Part shown: positions 1 to 6,791 of the stretch, one piece after another
How the letters are laid out: each line of letters opens with the position of its first letter
Position numbering within the stretch: the stretch's first letter is position 1
From: Clostridiales bacterium
GTDB taxonomy: Bacteria; Bacillota; Clostridia; Christensenellales; Pumilibacteraceae
Length of the DNA: 12,258 bases
NCBI GenBank assembly: GCA_029069015.1
Contig: JAIEBL010000386.1
Span: forward strand, 1-12,258
Direction: 5' to 3'
Notes under the pieces: model-generated
Told to the model about the DNA's origin: nothing
What the model saw: the letters and a program-made list of their open reading frames with translations, nothing else
Databases searched by the model: none
Translations under genes and position numbers: made by a program

Positions 1-44
1 ATATAATAATTATACTTATAACGGCTTTTAGTATTTAAACCAAA

Positions 45-2012
45 TTATACCTTCTCGAATACCGGAATTATATCGAGAGGAGCGTCGACTTCGATGGTTT
101 TGCCACCGTCGTATATTTGTTTGGTGAAAATGTTTTGCCACTTTGCTTTGGGCAGATAGACTTTCTTCGTCCGTTGTCCTTCGTAGAGCACCGGAGCGAC
201 GAGATACTTGTCACCGAACATATACTGGTCGGAAACCTGCCAGCATTCGGCGTCATCGGGGAATTCGTAGAACATGGTGCGCATGATCGGCTCGCCCCGC
301 ATGGCGGCGTCTTCCGCGAGCTTTTTGATATACCCTTTCATGCTCTGCCGCAGTTCGACGTAGCGACGGAGCACCGAGAAGACGTCTTCCCCGAACGAAT
401 AAATTTCGTTCGGGTGTCCCGTATGCGCAAACCCGCTCCCGAAGTCCCGCTCGTCAAGCGGCGGAATTTCGAATTCGCCGCCCTTATCGCCGTGCATGCG
501 GAGAACGGGACAAAACACCGAATATTCAAACCACCGATATAAAAGCTCTTTATATTCGGGTTTGGACGCGTCAACGAAAAAGCCGCCCGTGTCCGTCGTC
601 CACCAAGGGATGCCCGCAAGAGAAATATTCAGCCCCGCATAATATTGATCCCGAAGCGACTGAAAGTTTCCGTAGATGTCGCCCGACCAGACGAGCACGC
701 CGTAGTTCTGGCTTCCGAGCCATGCCGAGCGCACGAGGTTGCAGACGTCCTTTTGCCCCATAGCGGTCTGTCCGTCATAAAACGCCTTGGCGTGCAGCAC
801 GGGATAGATATTCCCCACTTCGAGGTCGTGCCCCGCCGCATATCTGTAATGATCGAAATCGTAGCGGACAAACTCGGGCTCGGCCTCATCCAGCCAGAAC
901 ATGTCGATGCCGTCTTCGAAATAATTCTGTTTGCACTTATCCCAGATGAACGCGCGTGCTTCGGGGTTCGTCGCGTCGTAGATCACCGTGTCGCCCAAGA
1001 AATCAAAGCAGATCGGATACCCTCTTTCCACTCTGACGCCCAGCCCGTTTTCCACAAGCTGCCTGAAATTTTCGCTGCGCTTGTCCACCGTCGGCCAAAT
1101 GGAAACCATCGTGCGGATGCCGTAGCTTTTCAGCTCCCTCACCATGCCCTTAACGTCGTACCAATACTTGGGATCGAATTTCCAGTCCCCCTGATATGTC
1201 CAGTGAAAGAAGTCGATGACGAGAACGTCGATTTTGACCCCTCTTCTTTTATACTCGCGCGCGACTTCCAAGACCTCGTCCTGCGTTCTGTACCGCAGCT
1301 TGCTTTGCCAAAGCCCGAAGACGTTTTCATCCATGATCGGCGTTCTGCCCACGGTTTCGGTATACCGCTCTTCGATCTCTTTGGGCGTTCCCGCGACCAC
1401 GTAGTAGTCGATGGCGGTCGAGCATGCGGCTACGAACGTCGTTTCGTTCGTCGCAAAATCCGCCCGCCCGACAGACGGATTATTCCATAAAAAACCGTAC
1501 CCTAAACTGGAAATATAAAAAGGCACAGTGATCTGCGAATTGCGCTGCGCAAGCTCCAAGGAGCTGCCCTTGAGATCATACAGCCCGTCCTGATACTGCC
1601 CCATGCCGAAGATCTTCTCGGCTTGCCCCTCGAACCGTTGCGTGATCTTATAGCTGTCGCCGACGATGGGCTTATACTCTCTTGCATACAGTTTGAGCGA
1701 AGGCGTGTGCGGCGTGTCGTACCCGAAATGGCGGTACTTCTCATTAAGGATCAGCGCACCGTTTTTATAAAAGCTGACGTGCCCCGCATCCGTGATTTCC
1801 ACGGAAAGCGCACCGTTCGTCAGCGTCGCGCATTTGTCGGCGATTTCAATACGCACTTGGGGCGTAACAACTTCACGAAGCGCGTCGTATTTCAAAGTAA
1901 GGCTTCCGCTCACCGAGCCCTGAAACCGTATCCCGTCCTGCCCCCAACCGCGCAATACAACGGACTCATAGCCGAACCTACAATAAAGACAATCGTTTTT
2001 TATTTCAAACAT
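45..2012 (-). CDS. Glycoside hydrolase family 31 alpha-glycosidase (alpha-xylosidase/alpha-glucosidase type)
   Basis: This 655-residue enzyme should cleave a non-reducing terminal alpha-linked glucose or xylose with retention of configuration. There is no signal peptide or membrane segment, so it probably acts in the cytoplasm on imported oligosaccharides. An N-terminal beta domain (about 1-225) precedes the TIM barrel, which opens at FGLWQSKLRY (232-241). The predicted nucleophile is Asp375 in FWLDEAEPE, and the acid/base is Asp445 in WSGD. The stretches HWTYQGDWKFDP (270-281) and GIPWWTTDTGGF (467-478) are typical of bacterial GH31. A C-terminal beta domain follows from about 575, and the length is normal for the family. 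The ATG has GAGGGG about six bases upstream. A LacI-type operator lies 62 bp upstream of the start, and no transporter or regulator gene is in view. Family assignment is firm; choosing xylose over glucose is only a guess. Confidence 0.93.
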   Translation of the reverse strand: MFEIKNDCLYCRFGYESVVLRGWGQDGIRFQGSVSGSLTLKYDALREVVTPQVRIEIADKCATLTNGALSVEITDAGHVSFYKNGALILNEKYRHFGYDTPHTPSLKLYAREYKPIVGDSYKITQRFEGQAEKIFGMGQYQDGLYDLKGSSLELAQRNSQITVPFYISSLGYGFLWNNPSVGRADFATNETTFVAACSTAIDYYVVAGTPKEIEERYTETVGRTPIMDENVFGLWQSKLRYRTQDEVLEVAREYKRRGVKIDVLVIDFFHWTYQGDWKFDPKYWYDVKGMVRELKSYGIRTMVSIWPTVDKRSENFRQLVENGLGVRVERGYPICFDFLGDTVIYDATNPEARAFIWDKCKQNYFEDGIDMFWLDEAEPEFVRYDFDHYRYAAGHDLEVGNIYPVLHAKAFYDGQTAMGQKDVCNLVRSAWLGSQNYGVLVWSGDIYGNFQSLRDQYYAGLNISLAGIPWWTTDTGGFFVDASKPEYKELLYRWFEYSVFCPVLRMHGDKGGEFEIPPLDERDFGSGFAHTGHPNEIYSFGEDVFSVLRRYVELRQSMKGYIKKLAEDAAMRGEPIMRTMFYEFPDDAECWQVSDQYMFGDKYLVAPVLYEGQRTKKVYLPKAKWQNIFTKQIYDGGKTIEVDAPLDIIPVFEKV

Positions 2013-2052
2013 ATTTTCCCCTCGATGCGATTTCTTTTAAGCAATGACATTC

Positions 2053-2085
2053 TGTATATAAATACGGAAGCAGGTTTACGTAAAC
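2053..2085 (-). promoter_or_regulatory. Predicted GH31 promoter with LacI-family-like operator
   Basis: GTTTACGTAAAC at 2074-2085 is a perfect 12-bp palindrome with a central CG, the usual form of LacI/GalR-family operators (a CcpA-type site is less well matched). It starts one base past the stop codon of the upstream gene. On the minus strand it covers a possible -35 (TTTACG, 2084-2079), followed after 18 bp by a possible -10 (TATATA, 2060-2055). A repressor bound here would block polymerase. The palindrome is seen; the protein that binds it is inferred, and the -35/-10 match is weak. Confidence 0.5.
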
Positions 2086-2086
2086 A

Positions 2087-2509
2087 TTATTCAAACGTAT
2101 GAAAATACTTTTTTCGCAGTTTTTGTCTTACCTTATAGTAGTCCGAAGGTTTGATCGAGAAAATGCCCCAGTCCTTATTGAATGAATCGACTTTGAATTT
2201 CCAACAGTCATACATCCAACGCATGAAATCAAACATGCAATCAAAATCAAACGCATGTTGCGCATTGACCGTTTCTATCCGTTCGATTTTGCAAACACCC
2301 GCTATGTCGCAACACAATTTATAGATCACTTCACACATGGAATAGAAAGAAACCGTCGCGGCTTGTAGGCTCAGTTCCTTCTCTTCCTCATTCCCGAAAT
2401 ACCAATTCAAAGTGCTGCAATACAACTCGTTGCTTTTGATAATATTTTCGATTTTGTCGGAATCAGCGGAATCGATTCTCAAATTCACGTAGAAGCTTTC
2501 TATTCCCAT
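2087..2509 (-). CDS. Hypothetical 140-residue soluble protein
   Basis: I do not recognise this protein. It starts MGIESFYVNLRI, has no signal peptide or membrane helix, and is rich in aromatic residues and Cys (SMCEVIYKLCC, 57-67; FDFDCMFDFMRWMYDCW, 87-103), suggesting a compact helical fold. The frame stays open upstream to 2611, but I chose the ATG at 2509. AGGAG lies eight bases before it, and the start is only four bases past the stop of the upstream membrane-protein gene, so the two are probably translationally coupled. Co-translation suggests a shared function with the membrane protein. A small immunity-like or accessory protein is conceivable but unsupported. Confidence 0.72.
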   Translation of the reverse strand: MGIESFYVNLRIDSADSDKIENIIKSNELYCSTLNWYFGNEEEKELSLQAATVSFYSMCEVIYKLCCDIAGVCKIERIETVNAQHAFDFDCMFDFMRWMYDCWKFKVDSFNKDWGIFSIKPSDYYKVRQKLRKKYFHTFE

Positions 2510-2513
2510 AGTC

Positions 2514-3341
2514 CTAACTCCTATCCTGTCCGTTATCTCGCGTGTCTGCGTTTTTGGAACGCTTCTTCTGCAAGCGGTGCAGATACGCCTTTGTCGCATA
2601 TTTTCTCTCAAATATCAGACACCAAATCAGCGAAAGAATAAACACAAACAATATCATACTTAGTCCCCATAGGAAGGCTTTCTTCGTGCCCCCTATCACA
2701 ACCGCGGCAACGCCAAAAATACTGACTACAGTAAAGAGCACTACGACTGTGTAACGGAAAAACATGAAAATTCCATACTGCCGTGCGGACATCGTGTCTT
2801 CGTTCGCTTGCGTAGGATTTTCAACCAAGTCCGATTGCTCTGTTTGTTCCGGTTCGTCGTCTAATAGGTGTGGTGCAAATCTGCGTACGGCTTCTATCAG
2901 CTTGCGACTTTGCTGCACCATGATCACGTCTTTGCTCCACGCCGCTTTGGAATAGGACATGCCGTCGATCGTTTCGGCTTTTGAAAATAGTGCAAAATAA
3001 TCTGGCCTTGAAATGCTCCCTATTTCTTTTATCTCTTCCCACGAAAATTGCTTTTTGCAAAGACCGCCGAACAGTGACGTCTTTACGCCTTCTTTGCTCA
3101 GCTCCACGCGTGAAAAAGCAAGCTTGGTACCGAAGGCAACCAGCGAAATAATGCCTACGGGTATTACAATAATATCAAGCCATAATATATGCTCTTCTGC
3201 CATATCTGCCCTGAAAGAAGCGGAAAAGCCCAAAAGAAAGGCACCCCCGACTAAAAGGCAAAGCATCAATATATACCCGACCATAAAAGACGGCGAAGAA
3301 TTCACCACTACTCTATCCTGTTCTTTGCGTTGTTTCTTCAA
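2514..3341 (-). CDS. Four-helix membrane protein with PH-like middle domain
   Basis: This 275-residue integral membrane protein of unknown function has predicted helices at about 18-40, 52-74, 194-216 and 221-244. Between the pairs, residues 77-158 carry the pattern SRVELSKEGVKTSLFGG...FSWEEIKEI, which resembles bacterial PH-like domains (YdbT/bPH type): alternating strands, a W-E-x-I turn and a closing helix (VQQSRKLIEAVRRF). That domain would face the cytoplasm. An acidic linker (161-184) joins it to the second helix pair, and the C-terminus is strongly basic. The start is TTG at 3341, with GGAGG seven bases upstream. The ATG five bases earlier reads ATG-AAT-TGA and cannot be the start. It overlaps no neighbour upstream and is followed after four bases by the 140-residue gene. 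The PH-like assignment is tentative. Confidence 0.75.
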   Translation of the reverse strand: MKKQRKEQDRVVVNSSPSFMVGYILMLCLLVGGAFLLGFSASFRADMAEEHILWLDIIVIPVGIISLVAFGTKLAFSRVELSKEGVKTSLFGGLCKKQFSWEEIKEIGSISRPDYFALFSKAETIDGMSYSKAAWSKDVIMVQQSRKLIEAVRRFAPHLLDDEPEQTEQSDLVENPTQANEDTMSARQYGIFMFFRYTVVVLFTVVSIFGVAAVVIGGTKKAFLWGLSMILFVFILSLIWCLIFERKYATKAYLHRLQKKRSKNADTRDNGQDRS

Positions 3342-3430
3342 TTCATTTCCTCCATAGATTTATTTTCTCTTCGTTCCCCAATCCGCACAAATCAAGTAGA
3401 AAAACTATTTCGATGCTTGTTTATATAAAA

Positions 3431-3796
3431 CTAATCTTGGGTTATCTTGGGTTCGAAATCTTCGGGGTGCTTTTTATAATGCCAGTATAGGCGTATTTTA
3501 CCCGCATATTCGGATAGGAAACAAATACAGAATACGCCGTAGGCAATCAAACCGCCGAATATTGAAAAAAGACACGCATACGCAAAAATTTCTTTAACCG
3601 AAATCATACACCCAATTAAGCAAGCCAAAAGAAATACGCCAAACGTTACGGAAACCCCTATATATATTCCCCAATACTTTTTGTATTGCTTTTCGGTAAT
3701 GAGTTCGCCGGTCGCGCGCAGATAATCGACTTCACTTCTGTCAAAGTGTTTTTCGGTCGGCATACCGCTTTCGCGCCTGTCCTCTTTTTCGTCCAT
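3431..3796 (-). CDS. Small two-helix membrane protein, unknown function
   Basis: This 121-residue protein has a charged N-terminal cytoplasmic segment (1-41, including RSEVDYLRATGELITEKQYKK) and two hydrophobic helices at about 42-64 and 69-93. A basic tail (GKIRLYWHYKKHPEDFEPK) follows. No family is recognised. The ATG at 3796 has AAGGGG six bases upstream; the internal Met12 lacks a comparable site. The last codons sit in a 10-bp tandem duplication that sets the present C-terminus. The next minus-strand gene begins 89 bases downstream, also a membrane protein, so the three genes 3796-2087 may form one transcription unit. I see no convincing terminator between them and no clear promoter of their own. 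Confidence 0.7.
   Translation of the reverse strand: MDEKEDRRESGMPTEKHFDRSEVDYLRATGELITEKQYKKYWGIYIGVSVTFGVFLLACLIGCMISVKEIFAYACLFSIFGGLIAYGVFCICFLSEYAGKIRLYWHYKKHPEDFEPKITQD
3434..3453. repeat. Tandem 10-bp duplication (ATCTTGGGTT x2)
   Basis: Two perfect, directly adjacent copies of ATCTTGGGTT lie at the 3' end of the 121-residue membrane-protein gene. Ten is not a multiple of three, so the duplication changes the reading frame. With two copies the protein ends EPKITQD; with one copy it would read EPKISFI and stop at a TAA eight to ten bases further on. This looks like a recent slippage event with little effect on the fold. Confidence 0.8.
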
Positions 3797-3842
3797 ACCG
3801 TGCCCCTTTTAACCTTTAACGGTCAAAGACTTTTTATCTTGC

Positions 3843-3874
3843 AAAAATATCCGCCGGACGAGCGACGGATATTT
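3843..3874 (-). terminator. Rho-independent terminator of the zinc-ribbon/SPFH operon
   Basis: AAATATCCG (3845-3853) pairs perfectly with CGGATATTT (3866-3874) around a 12-base loop. On the minus strand the hairpin is followed by five T residues (3847-3843). It begins ten bases past the SPFH stop codon. The stem is AT-rich at its base, so it may be moderate in strength; the plus strand beyond the stem is also T-rich. Confidence 0.65.
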
Positions 3875-3883
3875 ATTTTTCTT

Positions 3884-4882
3884 TTACTGTAATTTCGTGC
3901 CGCATTCGTTGCAGAACTTTGCGCCGGGAGTGACGGGGCTACCGCACTCGGGGGAGAACTTTTTGAGCGGAGAACCGCATTCGGGGCAGAACTTTGCGCC
4001 GGGAGTGATGCTTGCGTGGCACACCGAGCAGGTCAGACCGCCGCCCGTAGCACCCGCGCCTGCGGCGACGCCGCCCGCCATGTTGTTATTCAGTTGCATG
4101 CCCGCACCCACGCCGACGATCGTGCCCGTGGCGGAATGCTTTGCCGCTTCTTTGAGTGCGTCGGCTTGCGCCATTTGCGTATAGACATCCATGTTGCCGC
4201 GCATGATGCCCAACTTTGCGCTCTCGTCCACCGCCTTTTCGAGTTCGGGCGGCACGGACAGGTTTTCCACGTCGAACGCGGTCAGCGTGATCCCCAGCTC
4301 GTTGCAGCGCTCTTTCGACGCTTCTTTGACAGCATCCGAAAGTTCTTTATAGCGAAGCGTCATATCCGAGAGCGTAAGCCCCAGTTTACCGAACGCGCTC
4401 GAAATACCGCCCACGAGCATGGAGCGTAGCGTCACACAAACGTCGCCCGCGTAATAGATATCGGTAAGGCCGCAGTATTTTAAGAACTTGCAAGGGTCGG
4501 TGACTTTGAACGCGTACGAGCCGTGGCCTCTGAGGCGAATCACGCCTAAGTCTGTCTGCACGGGCACGGGGTTGGACGTACCCCAACGCACGGCGGTAAA
4601 TTCCTTGGTGTTGACGAAATACACTTCCGATTTAAAGGGCGTTTCGAAGCCGTACTTCCAGCTCAGCAGCTTCGTGATGATGGGCAGACTGTTGGTTTCG
4701 AGCTTATACATGCCCGGGCCGAACACGTCGGCGGTGACGCCTTTATCGCAGAAAACGGCAGCCTGCGTTTCGCGCACGGTGAGGGTCGAACCTTTTTTGA
4801 TCACGTCGCCCTTTAAGTTGAACTTTTGCACGACGACGTCGTAGTTTAAAAAGGGCAATTCGATATTTTTCAAGAATCCCAT
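3884..4882 (-). CDS. SPFH-domain protein with C-terminal zinc ribbons (YdjI-like)
   Basis: This 332-residue protein belongs to the YdjI-like SPFH (band-7) group. Such proteins oligomerise at membranes as scaffolds; in Bacillus, YdjI takes part in the PspA envelope-stress system. The SPFH region spans about 20-225 (e.g. GVIRLRGHGSYAFKVTDP 113-130, ELGITLTAFDVENLSVPPELEKA 195-217). No N-terminal membrane helix is evident, so membrane contact would be peripheral. A Gly/Ala-rich linker (251-282) leads to a zinc ribbon with Cys285, Cys288, Cys299 and Cys302. A second copy of the ribbon has Cys313, Cys324 and Cys327 but Ser310 where the first Cys should be. The ATG has AAGGAG six bases upstream, directly after the stop of the double-zinc-ribbon gene 12 bases away, so the pair is one operon. 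Family is secure; target and physiological role are not shown. Confidence 0.88.
   Translation of the reverse strand: MGFLKNIELPFLNYDVVVQKFNLKGDVIKKGSTLTVRETQAAVFCDKGVTADVFGPGMYKLETNSLPIITKLLSWKYGFETPFKSEVYFVNTKEFTAVRWGTSNPVPVQTDLGVIRLRGHGSYAFKVTDPCKFLKYCGLTDIYYAGDVCVTLRSMLVGGISSAFGKLGLTLSDMTLRYKELSDAVKEASKERCNELGITLTAFDVENLSVPPELEKAVDESAKLGIMRGNMDVYTQMAQADALKEAAKHSATGTIVGVGAGMQLNNNMAGGVAAGAGATGGGLTCSVCHASITPGAKFCPECGSPLKKFSPECGSPVTPGAKFCNECGTKLQ
3911..4008. repeat. Duplicated zinc-ribbon coding segment, 75-bp period
   Basis: The 23-base string beginning GCAGAACTTTGCGCCGGGAG occurs identically at 3911-3933 and 3986-4008, exactly 75 bases (25 codons) apart. It encodes the TPGAKFC part of both ribbons in the SPFH protein. 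Identity over 23 bases with no synonymous change points to a recent in-frame tandem duplication of the ribbon, after which one Cys was lost. Confidence 0.85.
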
Positions 4883-4894
4883 AGTTTTCTCCTT

Positions 4895-6535
4895 TTAGTC
4901 CTTAAATTCCATTGTTTTGACGGCGTGCTCGAACACAGGCGCCCAATACCACCGATCTTTTCCGAGACAGTTCCAAGAGCCTATGCCCTGCTGCCCGCCG
5001 AACGAGAAGAAGAACATGGCGTTGTAGATGCTTTGGTCCGCGCCCTGGGTGATAAAGTCGATCATGAAGATATTGCGCTTGCGCGTAAAGCGTTGCGCCT
5101 CGCCGAACTTCGCACCGGGGTAAATGCCTTTGAGCGCGCTCAGCATCTGCTGACCGTACGCAAAGACGTCCTCTTCCTTCAACGCGCCGACGATATTCAG
5201 GTTCAGATTGACGGTCGAGTCGGGCGTGGTGTAGATATATTTGGGGGCGTTGGCGCGGTATTTGATGCGGCGCATCTCTTCGGGCATGACGATAAAGTTT
5301 TTGGGCATGATCGCCGTCACACGGTTATCAGCGACGGCCGCGCGCACGAATTTGACGTCGGGTAGCGTTGCGCCCTCGGGCATATCCGCACGGATGTTTT
5401 CGTAGTTGAGTCCGGGAATTTCGAATTTAAGCGCGTTGCCGTTGATGATGAATGTCGTGCCGCACGCCGAGCAGAACGCCGTTTTGCCGTCCGCTTCGAG
5501 CACGACGGGTGAGCCGCATTGCGTACAGATCATCGCCTCAGTGTCCTGACTGCGCTTGATATGTATTTCGTTGCCGCTCTTTCCCTCGCGTTTGTAGCCG
5601 CAGGAAATGCAGACGCCGTTTTCATCGAGCTCGCCGCCGCAATTCGGGCAAACGTTACCGACGAGCGTTTCGTCGGATACGTTCACGTTCAGTTCGGCGT
5701 CCGAAATAATGTTGACCGTGTCGGATTGTTTGTTTGCTTGCTTCGCCTGCCCTCCGCCGCCGTAGTGATACACGCGCCGCCCGTTTACACTAATATCCAG
5801 CGACGGTATGCGCATTTTGTCGGCGACGGCAACGAGTGCGTTCGTAAGATTATCCGTCAGGCGGTTAAGGTCTTCCTCCCGCTTTTTGCCGCGGGCATAG
5901 CTTACGAACAGCTCGTCGGCTTCCGTTTCCCTGTCCGTGGTTTCGGTAAGGCTGATTTCGGTTATGTAGCCCGTCTTGTAGTCGAGGTGCGAATCGGTTT
6001 TGTCCATACCGTGCACGTCTACGCGGAGCGCAAGCGTTTCGCCGCGAATCGCCCCCGCCGCCCATTGATCGATTGCATGGTACAAAATCTTCTCTTCGGC
6101 TTTTTGGACCGTTTCGCGGTTCTTTTTATACGCCTTGGTTAAAAGCTTGTGCGCCTCTTTGTTGCCATGCTGTTCGAGCACGACGTTGGATATATATTCC
6201 ATGAGCGGGTCTTTGTAGATGCAGTCTTTCATGCCGAACAGCCAACTGCCCACGAGCGCTGCTTCGAATCCGAAGTTATATATTGCGCCTTTTAAGTATT
6301 CAACGTCTTTGGCGACGAGCGTATCCTCGTTGATCCTGCGCCGTATGTAATAGGCACATGCGGATTCGTCGCCGTTGACGGTAAGCTTATACAAAAGCTC
6401 GGTGGGCGCGTTCTTATACAGTTCTACCTGCGATTCGAATTTTTCGAACAAATCCGCATACTGCTCGAAAATTTCCTCCACGACGTCCACACGGTTACCC
6501 TCAAATATGTCTTTCCATTGCTCGATACTTAACAT
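4895..6535 (-). CDS. Double TFIIB-type zinc-ribbon protein, partner of the SPFH protein
   Basis: This 546-residue cytoplasmic protein has no signal peptide or membrane helix. An alpha-helical N-terminal region (1-160) is followed by a mixed region (161-290). Then come two zinc ribbons, Cys296/299/309/312 and Cys337/340/355/358, of the type annotated as TFIIB-like in Firmicutes. Residues about 395-546 form a C-terminal alpha/beta domain (VTAIMPKNFIVMPEE...WAPVFEHAVKTMEF) whose pattern recalls the PsbP/DcrB/Mog1-like fold; that comparison is tentative. The ATG at 6535 has GAGG about seven bases upstream. It is the first gene of an operon with the SPFH gene, 12 bases apart. Similar zinc-ribbon/SPFH pairs occur in the ydjGHI part of the Bacillus pspA operon, so a membrane-surface or stress role is plausible. 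The function is not established. Confidence 0.8.
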   Translation of the reverse strand: MLSIEQWKDIFEGNRVDVVEEIFEQYADLFEKFESQVELYKNAPTELLYKLTVNGDESACAYYIRRRINEDTLVAKDVEYLKGAIYNFGFEAALVGSWLFGMKDCIYKDPLMEYISNVVLEQHGNKEAHKLLTKAYKKNRETVQKAEEKILYHAIDQWAAGAIRGETLALRVDVHGMDKTDSHLDYKTGYITEISLTETTDRETEADELFVSYARGKKREEDLNRLTDNLTNALVAVADKMRIPSLDISVNGRRVYHYGGGGQAKQANKQSDTVNIISDAELNVNVSDETLVGNVCPNCGGELDENGVCISCGYKREGKSGNEIHIKRSQDTEAMICTQCGSPVVLEADGKTAFCSACGTTFIINGNALKFEIPGLNYENIRADMPEGATLPDVKFVRAAVADNRVTAIMPKNFIVMPEEMRRIKYRANAPKYIYTTPDSTVNLNLNIVGALKEEDVFAYGQQMLSALKGIYPGAKFGEAQRFTRKRNIFMIDFITQGADQSIYNAMFFFSFGGQQGIGSWNCLGKDRWYWAPVFEHAVKTMEFKD

Positions 6536-6562
6536 GGCGTACCTCTTTTATTCGATAGTTCT

Positions 6563-6638
6563 ATTATATAACTACACGGCTTACAAAAACCACGTTTTTG
6601 TTTTGCTATCGCAAATCTATTTGCAAAATGCAAATAGA
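6563..6638 (-). promoter_or_regulatory. Leader hairpin and GCAAAT half-site cluster upstream of the zinc-ribbon gene
   Basis: Three half-sites alternate in orientation: GCAAAT (6611-6616), ATTTGC (6619-6624) and GCAAAT (6630-6635). The first two form an inverted repeat with a 2-base gap. The last two sit in a 9-bp perfect hairpin (6616-6624 with 6630-6638, loop AAAAT). This could be an operator or an mRNA leader hairpin. A TATAAT on the minus strand at 6568-6563 could be a second, closer -10, but its -35 (GGTTTT at 17 bp) is poor. Confidence 0.45.
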
Positions 6639-6659
6639 AGCCGTTCGTTGCATAATGTC

Positions 6660-6691
6660 GTGAAAAAGCCCTTGCAAGCAAGCTTTTTCAC
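6660..6691. repeat. Perfect 10-bp inverted repeat at the predicted transcription start
   Basis: GTGAAAAAGC (6660-6669) and GCTTTTTCAC (6682-6691) are exact reverse complements around a 12-base spacer that itself contains the palindrome CTTGCAAG. The right arm begins five bases past the minus-strand -10, so the repeat covers the expected start of transcription near 6689. It can act as an operator in DNA or as a 5'-terminal stem-loop in the mRNA. No gene ends here, so a terminator role is unlikely. Confidence 0.75.
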
Positions 6692-6695
6692 TTCT

Positions 6696-6724
6696 ATTAT
6701 ATCGTATCAGGGGAAAAATGTCAA
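6696..6724 (-). promoter_or_regulatory. Consensus sigma-A promoter for the zinc-ribbon/SPFH operon
   Basis: On the minus strand, TTGACA (6724-6719) and TATAAT (6701-6696) are separated by exactly 17 bases, a perfect match to the housekeeping consensus. Transcription should start near 6689, giving a leader of roughly 154 bases before the ATG at 6535. A full-consensus promoter next to strong inverted repeats suggests a gene kept off by a repressor and switched on strongly. Confidence 0.82.
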
Positions 6725-6736
6725 TCCGCTTTCCTC

Positions 6737-6765
6737 TTGCTTTGCCGCAAAATATGTGGTATACT
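6737..6765 (+). promoter_or_regulatory. Promoter of the Cys-rich orphan gene (extended -10)
   Basis: TTGCTT (6737-6742) and TATACT (6760-6765) are 17 bases apart, with TG one base before the -10 (6757-6758), an extended -10. Transcription should start near 6772. AAGGAG at 6778-6783 lies eight bases before the ATG at 6792. Its -35 is only 12 bases from the -35 of the divergent consensus promoter, so one regulator could serve both. Confidence 0.7.
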
Positions 6766-6791
6766 GAGTATATCAATAAGGAGAGAACATC

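Noticed and set aside
2510..2611. N-terminal extension of the 140-residue protein to 2611
   Set aside because: It would overlap the upstream gene by about 100 bases and give a basic, Cys/Arg-rich tail out of character. The ATG at 2509 has a good binding site.
5519..6142. Plus-strand open frame of 207 codons opposite the zinc-ribbon gene
   Set aside because: It is antisense to a well-supported gene with two zinc ribbons and has no recognisable domain or start signal.
6563..6591. TATAAT at 6568-6563 (minus) as the main promoter of the zinc-ribbon operon
   Set aside because: The -35 at the right distance is GGTTTT, far weaker than the perfect promoter at 6724-6696. It may still be a secondary promoter.
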